From the NCBI GenBank assembly GCA_947471745.1, contig CANJKZ010001162.1, positions 62,001-126,000 on the forward strand: DNA of 64,000 nucleotides. Reading direction: 5' to 3'. The notes under the pieces are model-generated. The model saw only the letters and a list, made by a program, of their open reading frames with translations. It was not told the DNA's origin and searched no databases. The position numbers were made by a program, and so were the translations under genes. The DNA is from Closterium sp. Naga37s-1. Its lineage: Eukaryota > Streptophyta > Zygnematophyceae > Desmidiales > Closteriaceae. This document shows positions 56,001 through 63,860 of this stretch, piece by piece (the first letter of the stretch is position 1; each line of letters begins with the position of its first letter).

Positions 56001-56738
56001 GTTGGTCATTTACACCATATCAGCCCACGTACACGTAACGTACGCGTACATGTACGTTTACGTGTACGTACGCGTACGTACGTGTACGTACGCCGGGCAG
56101 GTCAGAAAAAAAAAGTTCGCGTTGAAATTTCTTCGAAAACGGTTTTTGAAAAAACTTAAAAAAAAAAAAAGTTTTCGAGGACCTGTGCTCTGTTAGCGTG
56201 TTAGCAAAACGGCGCGACGTTTTTCAAAGTAGTAATGTAAGAAACAGGAAGGTTGCTAGCTAGGGTTGCTATGGTGTGGCGACTACCCTACGTACTATGG
56301 CGGTAGAACCACGATAGCTAAGTCTGTCGAGAGAAGGAGGGAGGAAATTGTGGTGGGAGTAGATCCGAATGTGTGCAAACTGTTCGCGATAGAACATTGC
56401 GAACAGTTTGACTCAGATCGCGATTGCTTCGTTTGCAAGGTAAGCGAATCTCACCCGCTCGGCAGTTTCGTCACCGCCGAGCTTCACTGGTTTCGGCGAA
56501 TTCCAACTTCGAGTCAAACCAATTCGTTGAGTCAAATCTAAATGTACACTACATGATGGAATGTTTACACTATATGATGGAAATCATGATTACGAGGGAG
56601 AACTATAGAGAAAATATACATGTTCGGGCAGCCCAGAAATTTTTTCGCCTGCCCGTACATTAGGCCTCCAACCCAACAGCCGCGTAAACGTACGTACCCG
56701 TACACGTACGTACGTAAACGTAAACGTAAATGACCAAC
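56001..56738. mobile_element. Harbinger-like MITE with ACGTAC-rich ends
   Basis: Inverted ends gttggtcatttac and gtaaatgaccaac, flanked by taa on both sides (55998-56000, 56739-56741), the 3-bp target type of PIF/Harbinger. Inside each end lies a run of acgtac/gtacgt units that are self-complementary. One open frame of 91 codons (56266-56541) matches nothing I know. Confidence 0.65.
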
Positions 56739-56766
56739 TAAGCCGAAAACTGACCGTTACCTACAA

Positions 56767-56981
56767 TTAAACTCCTACCCCTGCCACTACTGCCCCTCCG
56801 CCTGCCATCTCTTGCACTTCTGCTCCTCCTCCTTCCACCCTTTGCGCCCCTCCTTTCCCCACCCCAGAAGCAGCGATCTCCCTCAATCTCTGTACAACAC
56901 GGTTCATGTCGGGTCGCTTGCTCGGCTCCTCTTGACTACATTGCAGCGCCACCAGCAGCAGCCTCTTCGCTACATTCACTA
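56767..56981 (-). pseudogene. Second copy of the terminal kinase exon part
   Basis: Reads VNVAKRLLLVALQCSQEEPS and then KRPDMNRVVQRLREIAASG, ending in a Gly/Val-rich tail and stop like the main copy. It lacks the upstream half (activation and helix-F region). It lies about 230 bp downstream of the equivalent segment of the main exon, so it is a direct tandem duplicate of its 3' half. Confidence 0.8.
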
Positions 56982-56996
56982 AAAACCGCCTGCTTC

Positions 56997-57275
56997 CTAC
57001 ATTTGAACTCCTACCCCTGCCACTGCCACCCCTCCCCGTGCCACCCCTTGCACTCCTGCTCCTTCTGCTCCTCCTGCTCCTCTTGCTCCTCCCCCACCAG
57101 CAGCGATCTCCCTCAATCTCTCCACCACACGGTTCATGCCAGGTCGCTTGCTCGGCTCCTCTTGACTACATTGCAGCGCCACCAGCAGCAGCCTCTTCGC
57201 TGCACTTGCCGAGAACTGCCCCTTCAAGCGCGGGTCCACAACCTGACTTATATGAAACCCATCCGCCTTCTTCCC

Positions 57276-57310
<35 letters not shown>

Positions 57311-57499
57311 CATTACCTTCTGCTGCTGCCGCTGCTGCTGATGCTGAGTCTCCTCCTCCTTTCCTCCCCCGCGCCAGCTGTTTGTGGATCCAGGGGAAGA
57401 GGCGGTTGTGGGTGGCGGTGGTGGCGGGGGATCGGCCGGTGAGCAGTTCCAGGAGAACCACGCCCAGAGAGAAGACATCGCTCAGCGGGGTGAGGTGGC
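56997..57499 (-). CDS. RLCK-like kinase gene, terminal exon (subdomains IX-XI)
   Basis: Acceptor ctccag; two bases complete Gly, then HLTPLSDVFSLGVVLLELLT, GRSPATT, FPWIHKQLARGRK, a Ser/Ala/Gln-rich insert, DGFHISQVVDPRLKGQFSAS, KRLLLVALQCSQEEPSKRP, MNRVVERLREIA, a Gly/Val tail and a stop at 56997. This is the C-lobe of a plant RLK/Pelle kinase: SDVFS Asp (helix F), LLELLTGR, DPRL, C...P..RP Arg. TGHLT-SDV-GVVLLELLTGR is typical of RLCK-VII and relatives. The enzyme would phosphorylate Ser/Thr on partners at the plasma membrane. This is the only copy of the exon that is complete. Confidence 0.87.
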
Positions 57500-57624
57500 C
57501 TGGAGGGGGGGAGGGGGGTGAAACATGCAGGGAGAGAGGGTGGGGTGTGTGGTGGGAGGGAAGGGGAAGGAGGGTAGGGAGAAAGGGGTTACAGAAGGGG
57601 GAAACGGGAAGGGGAACGGGAAGA

Positions 57625-58052
57625 GGCAGTTGTGGGTGGCAGTGATGGCAGGGGATCGGCCAGTGAGCAGCTCAAGCAGAACGACGCCCAAAGAGAAGAC
57701 ATCGCTCAGCGGGGTGAGGTGACCTGAGCGTGGGAACGAGTGGGGGCTGGGGGGTGTCGCACAAGGGGGTGAGCAGCTCGAGCAGAACCACACCCAAGAA
57801 GAAGACATCACTCAGAGGGGTGAGGTGTTTTGGAAGGGGTGGGGGGTCAAAGCACGCAGAGTGAGAGGGCAGGGGGTGTGGTACGGGGGAAGGGGAAGGA
57901 GGAGAGCAATAGAGGGGTTATGGGAGGGGGAAACCAGAAGGGGAAGGAGAATAGGCGGTTGTGGGTGGCGGTGGTGGCGGGGGATCGGCCGGTGAGCAGC
58001 TCAAGCAGAACCACACTCAAGGAAAAGACATCGCTCAGCGGGGTGAGGTGGC
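57625..58052 (-). pseudogene. Three more copies of the start of the terminal kinase exon
   Basis: Copies at about 57625-57723, 57764-57826 and 57945-58052 read HLTPLSDVFSLGVVLLELLT or variants (SLSVVLLELL, SSSWVWF frame drift). The first and last keep an AG acceptor in phase, and both run to HNCLF or HNRLF before losing the frame. None continues to DPRL. They sit between exons d (59041) and the full terminal exon. Confidence 0.8.
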
Positions 58053-58130
58053 CTGAGAGTGGAGAGGAGGGGGATGAGGGGGTGGCGCCCCACAGGATGA
58101 GGGTGAGAAAACAGTGCACAAGTCATATCC

Positions 58131-58905
58131 GTGTTCATCGCCTCCCCACCTGTGAGAACAGCACACTCGTTACAAGCCTCCCCACCTGTGAGAGCAGCAC
58201 ACTCGTTACAAGCCTCCCCACCTGTGAGAACAGCACACTCGTTACAAGCCTCCCCACCTGTGAGAACAGCACACTCGTTACAAGCCTCCCCACCTGTGAG
58301 AACAGCAAATTCGTTACAAGCCTCCCCACCTGTGAGAACAGCACACTCGTTACAAGCCTCCTCACCTGTGAGAACAGCACACTCGTTACAAGCCTTCTCA
58401 CCTGTGAGAACAGCACACTCGTTACAAGCCTCCCCAACGGTGAGAACAGCACACTCGTTACAAGCCTCCCCACCTGTGAGAACAGCAAATTCGTTACAAG
58501 CCTCCTCACCTGTGAGAACAGCACACTCGTTACAAGCCTCCTCACCTGTGAGAACAGCACACTCGTTACAAGCCTCCTCACCTGTGAGAACAGCACACTC
58601 GTTACAAGCCTCCCCACCGGTGAGAACAGCACACTCGTTACAAGCCTCCCCACCTGTGAGAACAGCACATTCGTTACAAGCCTCCCCACCTGTGAGAACA
58701 GCACACTCGTTACAAGCCTCCCCACCTGTGAGAACAGCACATTCGTTACAAGCCTCCCCACCTGTGAGAACAGCACACTCGTTACAAGCCTCCCCACCTG
58801 TGAGAACAGCACACTCGTTACAAGCCTCCCCACCTGTGAGAACAGCACATTCGTTACAAGCCTCCCCACCTGTGAGAACAGCACACTCTTTACAAGCCTC
58901 CCCAC
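58131..58905 (-). repeat. 36-bp minisatellite derived from a kinase splice donor (~21 copies)
   Basis: About 21.5 units of 36 bp. On the minus strand each reads gttctcacag|gtggggaggcttgtaacgag in overlapping form, so every unit has AG|GT with a short pyrimidine stretch before it and a GTGGGG donor after it. The authentic donor of the activation-segment exon (cgacacag|gtggggaggc at 59041) is the same sequence. 36 is a multiple of 3, all GT sites are in phase 1 like the authentic one, and the array is open in frame (TGGEACNECAVL per unit). Confidence 0.92.
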
Positions 58906-58985
58906 CTGTGTCGATATCGTCAGGGTCGAGGTACCCCAGGGTGCTTATGATGCAAGTGGACACGTGCGTCTTGCCCTCCTCCCCT
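58906..58985 (-). pseudogene. Partial second copy of the activation-segment exon
   Basis: Reads EEGKTHVSTCIISTLGYLDP and then DDIDTG, and ends at the same gtgggg donor. It lacks the DFG part. It links the 36-bp array to the authentic exon. Confidence 0.8.
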
Positions 58986-59040
58986 CCTCCCATCCATGCC
59001 CAACAGGCACAAGTCATATCCTCGTTACAAGCCTCCCCAC

Positions 59041-59164
59041 CTGTGTCGATATAGTCAGGGTCGAGGTACCCCAGGGTGCCCATGATGCGAGTGGACACGT
59101 GCGTCTTGCCCTCATCTGGTCCCCGTGTCGCCATGCCAAAATCCGTCACCTTGGCTCTCAGCTC
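59041..59164 (-). CDS. RLCK-like kinase gene, activation-segment exon (DFG to subdomain VIII)
   Basis: Acceptor tccgcag, donor gtgggg. Reads ELRAKVTDFGMATRGPDEGK, THVSTRIMGTLGYLDPDYID and TG. DFG binds Mg2+; GTLGYLDPDY is subdomain VIII (usual RLK form GTxGYLDPEY). KTHVSTR-GT is shared with RLCK-VII kinases. Phase 0 at the start matches exon c (MLDS), phase 1 at the end matches the terminal exon (G-HLTPLSD). 124 bp. The only complete copy among five. Confidence 0.87.
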
Positions 59165-59264
59165 CTGCGGAAATAGACATCGGAAAAGGAAAGGGGAGAG
59201 GGGGGGGGAAGGGGGAGGCGGGGGGGGGGGGGGGTTACGGGGGGGAATCGAGAAACCAATGTGG

Positions 59265-59611
59265 AGTCTTGCCCTCCTCCGGTCCCTGTGTAGCCATGCC
59301 GAAGTCCGTCACCTTGGCTCTCAGCTCCTGGTGACACGGATTGGGTAGGTTGTGGATTAGAGGGGGGGTTTGATTAAATTGATTGTTGAGTCTTGCCCTC
59401 CTCTGGTCCCCGCGTGGCCATGTGGAACTCCGTCACCTTCGCTCTAAGCTCCTGCGGAAACAGAAATTGGAGAAGGAAGGAGAAGGGGGAGGGGGAGGGG
59501 GAGGCGGGGGGGAGGTAAGAGGGGGATTCGAGAAACCATGTGGAGTCTTGCCCTCCTCTGGTCCCCGCGTCGCCATGCCAAAAAACGTCACCTTGGCTCT
59601 AAGCTGCTGCG
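59265..59611 (-). pseudogene. Three partial copies of the DFG exon
   Basis: 59265-59333 reads ELRAKVTDFGMATQGPEEGK. 59389-59455 reads ELRAKVTEFHMATRGPEEGK (DFG changed to EFH). 59544-59611 reads QLRAKVTFFGMATRGPEEGK (DFG changed to FFG). Each is preceded by an acceptor-like AG or a near form and stops before THVSTR, running into G-rich sequence of the plus strand. Confidence 0.85.
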
Positions 59612-59759
59612 GAAACAGATATCAGCAAAGGAAGGGGAAGGGGGGGGGGGGGGAAGGCTGTGGGGTGTACGCCAGGCCCTCCGCCATGCCTAGTCCATGC
59701 AAGAGCACTCGTGTCCACAACATCATGGACACCTGCAGACCCCCCTCCGTGCAACCTAC

Positions 59760-59985
59760 CCTGTCCAGCATGACGTTATGAAACTTGAAGTCGCGGCGAA
59801 TGATGTTCTGCCCGTGGAGATACGCCAGCAGGACCACCACCAGAGGGCACATTCCTCAGTATCCCTCCCCAGCAACCTCCCCTCCGACTTACCCTGTCCA
59901 GCATGACGTTGTGCGATTTGAAATCACGGTGAATGATGTTCTGCCCGTGCAGATATGCCATGCCCTCTGCCATGCCCACTGCCAA
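59760..59985 (-). pseudogene. Two copies of the catalytic-loop exon
   Basis: 59889-59985 reads AVGMAEGMAYLHGQNIIHRD and then FKSHNVMLDR with a gtaag-type donor; it lacks the LTWEQR start. 59760-59852 reads LLAYLHGQNIIRRDFKFHNV and then MLDR: the His of HRD is Arg. Both are shorter than the copy at 60049. Confidence 0.85.
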
Positions 59986-60048
59986 GCGTGGTTTACTCTA
60001 AATGAACATACACTACACTACAGAGTACAGACCCCACGTCCCACTTAC

Positions 60049-60188
60049 ACTGTCCAGCATGACGTTGTGGGACTTGAAGTCGCGGTGGATGATGTTCTGC
60101 CCGTGCAGGTATGCCATGCCCTCCGCCATGCCCACTGCCACCTGCACGCGCTGCTCCCATGTCAGGCACGGGCTGTCTGGGGAGAGGT
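60049..60188 (-). CDS. RLCK-like kinase gene, catalytic-loop exon
   Basis: Acceptor ccctccag, donor gtaagt. Two bases complete Asp, then LSPDSPCLTWEQRVQVAVGM, AEGMAYLHGQNIIHRDFKSH, NVMLDS. IIHRDFKSHNVMLD is the catalytic loop with HRD Asp, Lys and Asn intact; LTWEQR and AYLH are typical of plant RLKs. 140 bp; the start matches the phase-1 end of exon b (HPN-G) and the end is phase 0 for ELRAKVTDFG. The most complete of about five copies, so probably the one used. Confidence 0.86.
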
Positions 60189-60247
60189 CTGGAGGGACGG
60201 CCGATGGGAGGGAGGAAACAGGTGGTTTTCTTGCATGCTGGACTGCC

Positions 60248-60475
60248 ATTTGCCCACTGCCACCTGCACACGCTGCTCCCACGTCAGGAACGGGCTGTCC
60301 GGGGAGAGGTCTGGAGGGAAAGTTGTGGTGGAGGGGAAACAAGGAAGGGGAAATTGGTTGACATCGGATACGCCAAACGCAAGCCCTCGCTCCCATGTCA
60401 GGCACCCACCTGCCACTTTCGAGGGCTGCTCCCATGTCAGGCACGGGCTGTCAGGAGAGAGGTCTGGGGGAGTGG
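60248..60475 (-). pseudogene. Two partial copies of the catalytic-loop exon start
   Basis: 60248-60315 reads DLSPDSPFLTWEQRVQVAVG. 60420-60475 reads DLSPDSPCLTWEQ and then diverges. Neither reaches the HRD motif. A fainter trace may lie near 60640-60680. Confidence 0.75.
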
Positions 60476-61046
60476 TGAGTGTGGTGGGGAGGATCGACAA
60501 GGGTGGGGGAGGGCGGGGAAGGGGACGAAGAGAGGTAGTTAGGAATTGGTCGGATGTGGACACACCACCCAAGTGCACCCAAAGCCAGGCGCGGCGTGTG
60601 GGAAAGGGAAAAGGAGGGTAGAAGGTTGGTGGTTGTTGAACATGCGGGGCTGGTGAGAGGTAGAGGTCTGGGGTGGTGATGGTTGGTGTGGGGCGGATCA
60701 ACTAGGGGGGAAGGAGGGAAGGATGGTGGGGTATGGGGGGTTGTCGGAGTTTGCTGCAAGCGAATACGTCAAGGGCCCCACGTGCACTGAATGATCAGTG
60801 CTTCTGTGACAACAACACATGGGGAAGTCCGAAAAGAAAGAAAATAAATCCGTGACAACACAAGCACCCATGCGTGCGTATTTTGAGGCACCAAAAAAAA
60901 AAATGTACAGCCACTGAATGATGACTGCTTCCGCGTCAACACACGCACGCATCCGTGCGAAGACAGGTTAAAAAGGCACAGTGCCGCCACTACTCAACAT
61001 CAAGCGTGTTGATGAAGTGGGTGGATAAGGTCGAAACTGTCTGCGC
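60476..61046 (-). other. Kinase-gene intron, no recognised feature
   Basis: G-rich (plus strand) at first, then AT-rich with a duplicated segment (cactgaatgat...ctgcttccgcgtcaacaca and its partner near 60785). No exon motif. Confidence 0.45.
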
Positions 61047-61142
61047 CCAGCTGCAGAGGTAACTGAGGGGGGCGGTGGATGCAGAGGTAACTGAGGGGGG
61101 CGGTGGATGCAGAGGTAACTGAGGGGGGCGGTGGATGCAGAG
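61047..61142. repeat. 28-bp minisatellite
   Basis: About 3.4 units of gcagaggtaactgaggggggcggtggat. Confidence 0.88.
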
Positions 61143-61606
61143 CTGTGAATGCCGAAGCCACCCAAGTGGATAGGGAGCGAGGCTTGGGGTCGGGCCGATG
61201 TGGACTGTTCAGGGGGTGGGATTCCAGTACTCGGAGCCTAGGAGCTGAGAGAAGTGGCTGAAAATGGTACTATCCCATTAAGAGAGTAGCTCTTGGATTT
61301 CGGGAAAACGTGCGACAGTTTGGAGAAGGAAAGAAGGTCGGGCAGTGATGCATAAGGAAAGGATCCGTGAGGCAATCTGTGGGTCCCAGTCTGGATGAAG
61401 GGAGAAGGCGGAACAAACTGCGTCAACCACACACCACCCGAGGTGACTTCTCTATCAGCAGCTGACTTTGCTTACTTGGGAGAGGACCATTGAGACGTCA
61501 CAGAGGCCTATTTGTAGGCCTCACTATAGGACTAACTTGCATGTCTGTCCTTACACTAGTTGTTTGGATTTGCCTTGTATCCAATGTACATTTACTATGC
61601 TGTTAA
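61143..61606 (-). other. Kinase-gene intron, no recognised feature
   Basis: No recognised motif. A ttaataaag just before the tRNA-like sequence is AT-rich. Confidence 0.45.
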
Positions 61607-61671
61607 TAAAGAGGTAGAATAGCACCCTGCCACGTGCCCGGCGCAGTCTCGGGTTCGATTCCCGGCTGGCA
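61607..61671 (+). pseudogene. tRNA-Gly(GCC)-like sequence, 5' part lost
   Basis: ggtagaatagcaccctgcca, then cgtgcccggcgcag, then the T arm gggttcgattcccggctggca. The 3' two thirds match the tRNA at 62817. The 5' acceptor strand and start of the D arm are replaced by unrelated sequence, so the acceptor stem cannot form. It carries the same 6-base extra stretch in the anticodon loop. Confidence 0.75.
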
Positions 61672-61676
61672 AAGCC

Positions 61677-62124
61677 GAAGTTTTGTTGTTTTTTCTTTTG
61701 GCTTGTTTCAGTTACCACTCGTGTTTTCATTGTCTGGCCACTATCTATGAAACGAACACATCATACCCCAGAACATGCCCAAGTGCTCCGAGAAGAACGT
61801 AACTAGTCGATATGTTCATGTCCCTCCATGTTCTGATGACACCTACATACATCTCTCTCCATCTCTCTCCATCCCCTGCATCCACCAAATTATGAACCAT
61901 AAAAGAGTCAGAAGATTGTAAGACTTGAAAAAAGAACCTGATTGCTCGAGCGAAACGACGTCCCTATTTTGAAATTGCCATCCTACAGTGAGCCAGCTCA
62001 CAACATACCAGGTCACACACTAAAAAGGAAACAGACTGAACAAACCCAGTTCTTTCGCAATGAAAGCATCAGCTTGGCATCAACGGGGCGCATACGCCGT
62101 TCACCAACCCTTGACTAATCATCC
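61677..62124. other. No recognised feature
   Basis: AT-rich sequence; short repeat ctctctccatctctctccat near 61851. No coding motif. Confidence 0.45.
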
Positions 62125-62305
62125 CAGCACCATTCATCCCAGCACCATTCATCCCAGCACCATTCATCACAGCACCATGCCGCCCAGCACCATGCCGCCC
62201 AGCACCATGCCGCCCAGCACCATGCCGCCCAGCACCATGCCGCCCAGCACCATGCATCCCAGCACCATGCTGCCCAGCACCGTGCCGCCCAGCACCATCC
62301 ATCCC
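62125..62305. repeat. 15-bp minisatellite (cagcaccatgccgcc type)
   Basis: About twelve units of cccagcaccatnnnn, with catt, catg and ccgc variants. Confidence 0.88.
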
Positions 62306-62434
62306 GATTGTGTCCCAATGAGTGCATCACTCACCTCGGCATGACTGGCCTGTCAGCGCTGTATGAACGGGTGTATGCGGGCCGCATCCACCCCTCACCG
62401 AACCTTCACCATGCATGCAGCCTGGTACCATGTG

Positions 62435-62540
62435 GTCCAGCACCATACGGCCTGGCACCATGCAGCCTGGCACCATGCAGCCTGGCACCATGCAGCCTGG
62501 CACCATGCAGCCTGGCACCATACGGCCTGGCACAATGTCC
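62435..62540. repeat. 15-bp minisatellite (ctggcaccatgcagc type)
   Basis: About seven units of the same period as the array at 62125; both share gcaccatgc. Confidence 0.88.
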
Positions 62541-62816
62541 CGAGCATGCTACCTGACCATGCGGCATGGCATCAAGCCCAGTATCAGCTACACGCCACCT
62601 GAGTTGAAACCCCCCTCCACCCCCCCTAGTCGACGACTGTGAAGTGCATTTATCGCTGTGGATCATCTAGTCCTTCTCTGGGTCTCATCCTATGTCACAG
62701 CTTTGAGTTCATTCCTTACGTTCGCTTCCTTGAAAAGTCTCTCAGATGCAACGCATGCTACACTTACAAGATCTAGAGCCAGAACATTACTAAATAACAC
62801 CCGTGCATCCAAAAGA

Positions 62817-62893
62817 GTGCCAGTGGTCTAGTGGTAGAATAGCACCCTGCCATGTGCCCGGTGCAGACCCGGGTTCGATTCCCGGCTGGCACA
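62817..62893 (+). tRNA. tRNA-Gly(GCC)-like gene with enlarged anticodon loop
   Basis: Acceptor strands GTGCCAG and CTGGCAC pair at all 7 positions, A as discriminator base. D region TGGTCTAGTGGTAGAA, T arm CCGGG-TTCGATT-CCCGG, internal promoter boxes intact, T-run about 30 bp after the end for Pol III termination. The anticodon stem GCACC/GGTGC encloses 13 bases (ctgccatgtgccc) in place of 7, with GCC at 62849-62851. A second fold, GCAC/GTGC with an 8-base loop, is also possible. Without six of these bases the sequence would be an ordinary plant tRNA-Gly(GCC) of 71 nt. Confidence 0.75.
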
Positions 62894-63011
62894 AGCTCTT
62901 TGCTTTTTGCAGTTTGTTTGCTTTTTTTTTTTTTTAAGGTGGGGTGCAGACATGCATGTGTCTTATAAGACATGCAATCCCACCCACCGCCCTCTTCGTC
63001 CTCTCACTTAC

Positions 63012-63150
63012 CGTTGGGATGTAGCCAGTGGTGCAGGTCCCCTCTCTCCACCAGCTCATACACAAGAATCGCCCGGCTGTCCTCCATGCAGTACCCCAGC
63101 AGCTGCACCAGGTTGGGGTGTCTCAGGTCGCCCAGCACTAGGATCTCCGC
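63012..63150 (-). CDS. RLCK-like kinase gene, N-lobe exon (subdomains III-V)
   Basis: Acceptor ccccacag, donor gtaagt. Reads AEILVLGDLRHPNLVQLLGY, CMEDSRAILVYELVERGDLH, HWLHPN and one base of the next codon. E of AEI is the helix-C Glu expected to bridge the catalytic Lys; LRHPNLVQLLGYC and LVYE(L/F)...GDL are standard RLK/Pelle motifs (beta-4, beta-5 and hinge). 139 bp, phase 0 to phase 1, which fits the start of the catalytic-loop exon. The intron to the next exon is 2.8 kb and holds both tRNA-like sequences. Confidence 0.87.
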
Positions 63151-63214
63151 CTGTGGGGTGAAAGATGCACAGTGAGGGAGAGATGAAAGGGTGGGGATGC
63201 GAGGGAAAGGAGTG

Positions 63215-63455
63215 TAGCCCGGCTGTCTTCCATGCGGTACCCCGGCAGCTGCACCAGGCTGGGGTGTCTCAGATCGCCCAGCACTAGGAGAAGCAGCCGC
63301 AGCAGGTTGGTTGGGGTGGTTTAAGGCTTCCCAGCATGAGGAGAATCTCCGCCTGTGGGGTGAAGGACGTGGGATGGCGGGAGAGAAGTGCAGCATTGCC
63401 TTTTGAGACCTCTCAAAAGTGTTTCCCTGCATGAGAAGGATCTCCGCCTGTGGGG
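63215..63455 (-). pseudogene. Three partial copies of the N-lobe exon
   Basis: 63215-63285 reads VLGDLRHPSLVQLPGYRMED. 63300-63357 starts AEILLMLGSLK after an intact cccacag. 63415-63455 starts AEILLMQGNTFER after cccacag. None is complete; each keeps either the acceptor and start or the middle. Confidence 0.82.
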
Positions 63456-63691
63456 TGAGGGACGCGGAATGGGGGGAGAGAAGAGCAGCATTGGCACGTC
63501 ACATGCAGAATCTAAGGATAACAGGTGCACCTGATTGGGGTCTTTAGGGACTCAAGGTGACACGTGAAATGGGCAGTAGGGTGGGTGGGTGGGTGGGTGG
63601 GTGGGGGGATAGAGGCTGCAATTATAGATGAACAAAACAGAATAATTCATACGTGATCACGATTCGACTTAATGACTCCTTTGCCTAGCCT

Positions 63692-63790
63692 TGCATTTTC
63701 CTGGCCTCGCCTTTCCCTGGCCTCGCCTTTCCCTGGCCTCGCCTTTCCCTGGCCTCGCCTTTCCCTGGCCTCGCCTTTCCCTGGCCTCGC
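63692..63790. repeat. 17-bp minisatellite
   Basis: About six units of cctggcctcgcctttcc, lying just downstream (minus strand) of the exon end at 63798. A gtgg microsatellite lies at 63581-63604. Confidence 0.9.
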
Positions 63791-63797
63791 CTCTCAC

Positions 63798-63860
63798 CAG
63801 GGAATAGTCAAACGCCTTCATGCTGTCAGTGTGAAGCACCTCCACACCGCAACCTCTCCC
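63798..63860 (-). pseudogene. RLCK-like kinase gene, beta-3 exon or a damaged copy of it
   Basis: Ends in donor gtgag after VEVLHTDSMKAFDYSL in phase 0, which joins well to AEILVLGDLRHPNL (beta-3, helix C). The upstream frame reads GEVAV. The two frames meet where VAVK should be and neither reads the invariant Lys, as if two bases were gained there. No clear acceptor is seen upstream. Since every other exon of this gene is present in several copies, an intact copy may lie beyond the window edge. Confidence 0.5.

Noticed and set aside
56266-56541. Open frame with IVVGVDPNVCKLFAI, which recalls the first RuvC motif of TnpB/Fanzor nucleases
   Set aside because: Only this short stretch fits. No second or third acidic motif and no zinc-ribbon Cys pairs are seen, and the frame is 91 codons long within a MITE.
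58131-58905. Regular 36-bp direct repeats resembling a CRISPR array
   Set aside because: The units are contiguous without spacers, the neighbours are plant-type exons with introns, and the unit is plainly derived from a splice donor.
58131-59176. Long open frames on both strands through the 36-bp array as separate protein genes
   Set aside because: A repeat period divisible by three keeps several frames open at once. Only the minus frame that continues from the kinase exon has any biological context.
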